Source: CAYZJD01 sp964478455 (GTDB lineage Bacteria; Acidobacteriota; Terriglobia; Bryobacterales; Bryobacteraceae). From it: a stretch of DNA of 8,236 nucleotides. Positions 5,338 to 8,236 of the stretch are shown here, one piece after another. The DNA lies in contig CAYZJD010000200.1 in assembly GCA_964478455.1 (NCBI GenBank), forward strand, positions 1 to 8,236, written 5' to 3'. Within the stretch, counting starts at the first letter, position 1, and the number at the start of each line of letters is the position of its first letter. The notes beneath the pieces were generated by a model. It searched no databases, was not told the DNA's origin, and worked only from the letters and a program-made list of their open reading frames with translations. The translations under genes and the position numbers were made by a program.

Positions 5338-6561
5338 CTACTGCGAGCAGCAGGACTGGGTGGAGACGAGCGCGGCTGGAGAGAAGGGGCGGCTGGAGGC
5401 GAAGTAGTTCTCCTCCGACAGGCGCTTGTAGACGTTGCCGGCGATCTCAGCGGCGGTCGAACCGCTGACTCCCCTGCCTCCGGTGAGCAGCACGACAACG
5501 ACGAGCTTGTTCCGTCCGACCTCGTTGAACGAGCCAAACCAGCCCAGGTGCTTGCGGTCTTCGGTGCACGTGCCGGTCTTGCCAAGGATGGGCTCGCCGG
5601 GGTCGTAGCTGGCGCGCTTGGCCGTGCCATGCTCCACTGCGGCGGCCAAACCGGGGGTGATCTCGGGAATCCAGGGCCGCAGATCGAGACGCCGCTTGAT
5701 GCGAGGGACGAAGCTCCCAGCCTCCTCGTGCGACCGAGGATATTGCAGGTAGTAGAGAGTGCCGCCGTTGGCGATGCCGGAGAGCATGGCTGCCAGTTGG
5801 AGAGGCGTAAGCTGGATGCCCTCGCCGAAGCTGGTGAGGATGCCGACGCTGGGCGGAGGCGTCTCGGGGAAGTAGCCGGGGTGTTCTCCGGCGATGTTCA
5901 GGCCGGCGCGCTCGCCGAGGCCGAAGAGACGGGCGTAATAGCTGACACGTTGGAAGCCCAGCTTGACGCCTATACTGGCGAAGAAGGGGTTGTCGGACTG
6001 AGCGAGCGCTTCGGTTAGGTTAAGCCGTTTGCGGCGGTAGACGCGAAGCATCGTGTCGCGGTCGATGATCCCCTCCATGAGCGCGGCGAGCGCGACGGGG
6101 ATCTTGACGGTGGAACAGGGCTGGAAGCCGCTGCTGAGCGCGAGCCGCTGGTTGACGATGCTGAGCACCCTGCCAGTGTTCGGGTCCACCGCCACGACGG
6201 AGCCGTTATAGGGACCGAGGGCGGCGACCGCGGCCCGCCGAACCGTGAGTTCCTCGCCGTCTACGCTATCGCCGATGGTGGAGTCGGCATAGGTCGGCTC
6301 GGTCCACGGGCTGTAATAAACGCGCCGTCGCCGGGCCTTGCGGACAGGTTTCCTCTTGCCGGCCACGACGTTCGGCTTGGCCGGCGTCTTTGCCTTCTGA
6401 ACACTGCCAGTAGACGGCTTGCGACGAGCGACGGTGACGGAAGACTTGTGCGCCGGGCCGCGGCCAGCGGGAGGTGTGCCGGGGGCAGCGAGAAGTGCGG
6501 CGATGAAGACGAGGAAGCCCAGGATAAGCCAGAGCGTGACGGTCTTTGTTCCGAGCCGCAT
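5338..6561 (-). CDS. Membrane-anchored penicillin-binding transpeptidase, no dimerisation domain
   Basis: About 407 residues from ATG at 6559-6561 (a TTG one codon earlier is also possible). A hydrophobic segment at ~9-26 anchors the protein, followed by a Pro/Lys/Arg-rich linker to ~85 ending in KARRRR. From ~110 the transpeptidase fold is complete: GSVVAVDPNTGRVLSIVNQ at 121-139; active-site STVK at 151-154; SDN at 190-192; SFGEGIQLTPLQLAAM near 245-260, a common PBP signature; and KTG at 329-331. Such enzymes cross-link peptidoglycan stem peptides in the periplasm through the serine and are beta-lactam targets. The PBP dimerisation domain of usual class B enzymes (often over 550 residues) is absent, and so is a glycosyltransferase domain. 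A beta-lactamase or BlaR-like sensor relative is possible, but the TPLQLA signature favours a PBP. Convergent with the response regulator. Confidence 0.85.
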   Translation of the reverse strand: MRLGTKTVTLWLILGFLVFIAALLAAPGTPPAGRGPAHKSSVTVARRKPSTGSVQKAKTPAKPNVVAGKRKPVRKARRRRVYYSPWTEPTYADSTIGDSVDGEELTVRRAAVAALGPYNGSVVAVDPNTGRVLSIVNQRLALSSGFQPCSTVKIPVALAALMEGIIDRDTMLRVYRRKRLNLTEALAQSDNPFFASIGVKLGFQRVSYYARLFGLGERAGLNIAGEHPGYFPETPPPSVGILTSFGEGIQLTPLQLAAMLSGIANGGTLYYLQYPRSHEEAGSFVPRIKRRLDLRPWIPEITPGLAAAVEHGTAKRASYDPGEPILGKTGTCTEDRKHLGWFGSFNEVGRNKLVVVVLLTGGRGVSGSTAAEIAGNVYKRLSEENYFASSRPFSPAALVSTQSCCSQ

Positions 6562-6564
6562 CAA

Positions 6565-6672
6565 ACGGTCTTAAGGGCAGTTAGATCAACGGCTTCGGGA
6601 GCCGTGCGGGGAGGCATTCCTTCACGCCCCGCGCTCTTCAATTCTGCGGGATCTGGCGCCGGGAAGTCAAGC
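6565..6672. other. Intergenic spacer with two tandem hairpins
   Basis: This gap separates the dehydrogenase stop from the transpeptidase start, both on the minus strand. It contains ACGGCT-TCGGG-AGCCGT at 6589-6605 (six pairs, five-base loop) and, immediately next, GCGGGG...CCCCGC at 6606-6632 (six pairs, 15-base loop). Neither is followed by a T-run on the minus strand, so an intrinsic terminator is doubtful. They may terminate or attenuate read-through from the dehydrogenase, or be compositional. No small gene is evident. Confidence 0.35.
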
Positions 6673-7422
6673 TTAAGCAGCGGTCCAGCCGCCGTCGATG
6701 GAGACGATGGATCCTTGGACGAAGGCCGCCTCCGCGGAACAGAGGTAGAGGACGAGGTGCGCGATCTCCTCGGGCTTGCCGAGCCGGCCGACGGGCTGTC
6801 GCAGGTTCAGCTCGGCGCGGACCTTGTCCTTTTCGTGCTTGTGGTACTTCTCCAGGTACGCCTCGACGAAGGGCGTGTCAACGGTGCCGGGGGCGACGCA
6901 GTTGACGCGCACCTGGGTGGCGTAGTCGACGGCGAGCTGACGGGTCATGGCCACGACGGCACCCTTGGTGGCGCAGTAAGCGAAGCGGCGCTTGACGCCC
7001 ACGAGGCCGGCGACGGAACCGACGTTCACAATGGAGCCGTGTGAAGCGATGAGCAGAGGCAGCGCGTGCCTCGTGACCAGGAACATGCCCTCGACGTTGA
7101 CGCGGAAGAGGCGCTGGAAGTCCGCGAGTTCGGTTTCCTCGATGTTGCCGACGAGCCCGATGCCGGCGTTATTGACGAGGATGTCGAGCGATGGGATGCC
7201 GGCGAACATGCGGCGGACGGCGGGCTCGTCGCTGATGTCGCAGACAAGCGGCGCGGCATCCGGCAATTCGGAGGCGAGTCGTTCGGCGCGGGTCCGGTCG
7301 ATATCGACAATCAAGACGCGGGCGCCGGCGCCGGCGAGCACGCGCGATGTGGCTTCTCCGATGCCGCTCGCGCCGCCGGTAACAAGGGCAGTGCGCCCGA
7401 TCAATCCAAAAGGAGTGCTCAT
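6673..7422 (-). CDS. Short-chain dehydrogenase/reductase (classical SDR, NAD-type)
   Basis: 249 residues, standard classical SDR length. Cofactor motif TGGASGIG at 15-22; Asp40 at the end of the second strand (LIVDID), which usually selects NAD(H) over NADP(H); CDIS at 61-64; NNAG at 84-87; and the catalytic tetrad Asn108, Ser136, Tyr149 and Lys153 (YCATKGA). VAPGTVDTPF at 176-185 and GRLGKPEEIA...IDGGW near the C-terminus are typical of SDRs acting on hydroxyacids, sugar acids or steroid-like substrates. The substrate cannot be read from sequence. The end of the protein recalls 2-keto-3-deoxy-L-fuconate dehydrogenases, a weak hint only. The ATG is the natural start; TACAAT lies seven bases upstream and no Shine-Dalgarno is seen. 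Divergent from the cytochrome gene. Confidence 0.9.
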   Translation of the reverse strand: MSTPFGLIGRTALVTGGASGIGEATSRVLAGAGARVLIVDIDRTRAERLASELPDAAPLVCDISDEPAVRRMFAGIPSLDILVNNAGIGLVGNIEETELADFQRLFRVNVEGMFLVTRHALPLLIASHGSIVNVGSVAGLVGVKRRFAYCATKGAVVAMTRQLAVDYATQVRVNCVAPGTVDTPFVEAYLEKYHKHEKDKVRAELNLRQPVGRLGKPEEIAHLVLYLCSAEAAFVQGSIVSIDGGWTAA

Positions 7423-7429
7423 CGGTTGG

Positions 7430-7435
7430 ATTGTA
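7430..7435 (-). promoter_or_regulatory. Candidate -10 element directly before the dehydrogenase start
   Basis: Minus-strand TACAAT at 7435-7430 is seven bases from the ATG at 7422, so the transcript would begin at about the start codon. The surrounding TTGTACAA is also a short palindrome. There is no good -35 at the usual distance. Confidence 0.4.
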
Positions 7436-7454
7436 CAACCGGCGGCTCAGCATT

Positions 7455-7483
7455 TTGACATGGTCAGGTGCGTCTGCTACAAG
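7455..7483 (+). promoter_or_regulatory. Candidate sigma-70-type promoter of the cytochrome c gene
   Basis: TTGACA (7455-7460), a perfect -35 consensus, is followed by an exact 17-base spacer and TACAAG (7478-7483, four of six matches to TATAAT). Transcription would start near 7490, leaving a leader of about 30 bases with the AGGGG ribosome-binding site at 7511-7515. This is the best-formed -35/-10 pair I found. Confidence 0.55.
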
Positions 7484-7520
7484 GGATGAATCTGGGAAGT
7501 TCACACGAAGAGGGGAACAG

Positions 7521-8236
7521 ATGGCACGCACGAAACTGGGCATACCCACACTCGTATTCGCAATTGCGGCAATTTGCGGCTGTGGCACGAGAGAACGCAG
7601 TGGGCCAACCGCCGAAGAGGAGCGAAGGCAGGCGCGCCTGGAGCGCGGAAGGTATCTGGCGGAGGGTCTTCTCAACTGCTTTGACTGCCACGCAGAAGTC
7701 GATTGGAAGGCGTCCGAGGCGCCGGTCGTCGAGGGAACCAAAGGGGGAGGCGCTCTCTTCCCGGGCGAGATACTTCCCTTCAAGATCGTCGCGCCGAACA
7801 TTTCGCCGGACGCCGAGACCGGAGCCGGAACGTGGAGCGACGAACAGTTTGCCAACGCGCTCCGCAACGGAATTGGCCACGACGGCCGAGTGCTTTTCCC
7901 GATCATGCCCTACATGGGCTACCGCTCCATGTCGGATGAGGACCTGGCGGCCGTCATCGCGTACATTCGGTCGATTCCTCCCGTGCGAAACGCGATCGCG
8001 CGAATCGAGCTGCCGCCTCCGGTCAAGGCGAGCCTGCAAGCCCCTCCGCCCGTCACATCCGTGCCGGCGCCGGACTTGTCCACCCCGGTCAAACGGGGGG
8101 CCTACCTGGTAACGATCGGCGGCTGCACCGACTGCCATACGCCGATGGGGAAAGACATGCACCCGCAGATGGCCCTGGAGTTCGGCGGGGGCTTCATGCT
8201 GAAGGGGCCCTGGGGTGAGGTCGCGTCCGCCAACAT
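7521..8236 (+). CDS. Diheme c-type cytochrome, probable lipoprotein, cut by the right edge
   Basis: 238 codons from ATG at 7521, open to the window end. AGGGG five bases upstream is a good ribosome-binding site. The N-terminus (MARTKLGIPTLVFAIAAICGC) is a signal sequence; Cys21 in I-C-G-C is a possible though imperfect lipobox. Two CxxCH heme sites are visible: CFDCH at 53-57 and CTDCH at 202-206. After the first, VAPNISPDAETGAGTWSDEQ, GIGHDGRVLFPIMPYMGYRS and MSDEDLAAVIAYIRSIPPV follow the pattern of cytochrome c domains in which a methionine (129 or 132) is the sixth heme ligand. RGAYLVTIGGCTDCHTP opens the second domain. Such proteins pass electrons in the periplasm or at the membrane, often serving dehydrogenases or terminal oxidases. 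The partner is unknown because the downstream genes are not visible. Confidence 0.87.
   Translation, partial: MARTKLGIPTLVFAIAAICGCGTRERSGPTAEEERRQARLERGRYLAEGLLNCFDCHAEVDWKASEAPVVEGTKGGGALFPGEILPFKIVAPNISPDAETGAGTWSDEQFANALRNGIGHDGRVLFPIMPYMGYRSMSDEDLAAVIAYIRSIPPVRNAIARIELPPPVKASLQAPPPVTSVPAPDLSTPVKRGAYLVTIGGCTDCHTPMGKDMHPQMALEFGGGFMLKGPWGEVASAN

Noticed and set aside
4365..5630. 421-codon open frame antisense to bamD, the regulator and the transpeptidase end
   Set aside because: It spans three real genes, its composition is Ser/Ala/Arg low-complexity, and it has no domain signature.
7468..8112. 214-codon plus-strand frame overlapping the cytochrome
   Set aside because: It is out of frame with the two CxxCH motifs, and its product is Arg/Ser/Pro-rich with no motif; the true frame starts at 7521.
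1..8236. CRISPR array, insertion sequence, or long direct repeats
   Set aside because: No regularly spaced repeats, transposase motifs or terminal inverted repeats were seen on reading through both strands.

Overview
The window is GC-rich chromosomal DNA whose proteins look like those of a Gram-negative soil bacterium, most likely an acidobacterium of the Solibacter/Bryobacter type. This placement rests on recalled resemblance of the proteins (BamD, the TtcA variant, the diheme cytochrome c, the PIN-toxin antitoxins) and on the BamD outer-membrane lipoprotein; no marker RNA is present to prove it.

Layout. (1) Positions 1-742, minus strand: a toxin-antitoxin patch. It holds an intact ribbon-helix-helix-type antitoxin next to a PIN-domain toxin that runs off the left edge, joined by an ATGA overlap. 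Further upstream is a second antitoxin whose own PIN toxin survives only as an N-terminal remnant with an in-frame TAG. (2) 800-1582, minus: a TtcA-type tRNA 2-thiocytidine synthetase. (3) Divergent from it, 1635-5300, plus: a compact four-gene run of rsmB (16S rRNA m5C967 methyltransferase), rpe (ribulose-phosphate 3-epimerase), a BamD-like outer-membrane assembly lipoprotein with a long tail, and a response regulator overlapping bamD by ATGA. (4) 5338-6561, minus and convergent: a membrane-anchored penicillin-binding-protein transpeptidase without an N-terminal dimerisation domain. (5) 6673-7422, minus: an NAD-type short-chain dehydrogenase. (6) 7521 to the right edge, plus: a diheme c-type cytochrome, probably a lipoprotein, cut by the window end.

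How they work together. The central block is housekeeping: tRNA and rRNA modification, pentose-phosphate metabolism, outer-membrane protein assembly and a peptidoglycan transpeptidase. Its divergent start has a symmetric -10-like sequence (TATTATA) that could fire in both directions. Three minus-strand genes (the intact antitoxin, ttcA and the dehydrogenase) carry a TATAAT/TACAAT hexamer only 6-7 bases before the most credible start codon, which suggests leaderless transcripts.

I did not find a convincing new multi-gene system. The most informative observations are the decayed PIN toxin with its surviving antitoxin, the shared leaderless-promoter pattern, the response regulator fused by overlap to bamD, and the reduced transpeptidase.
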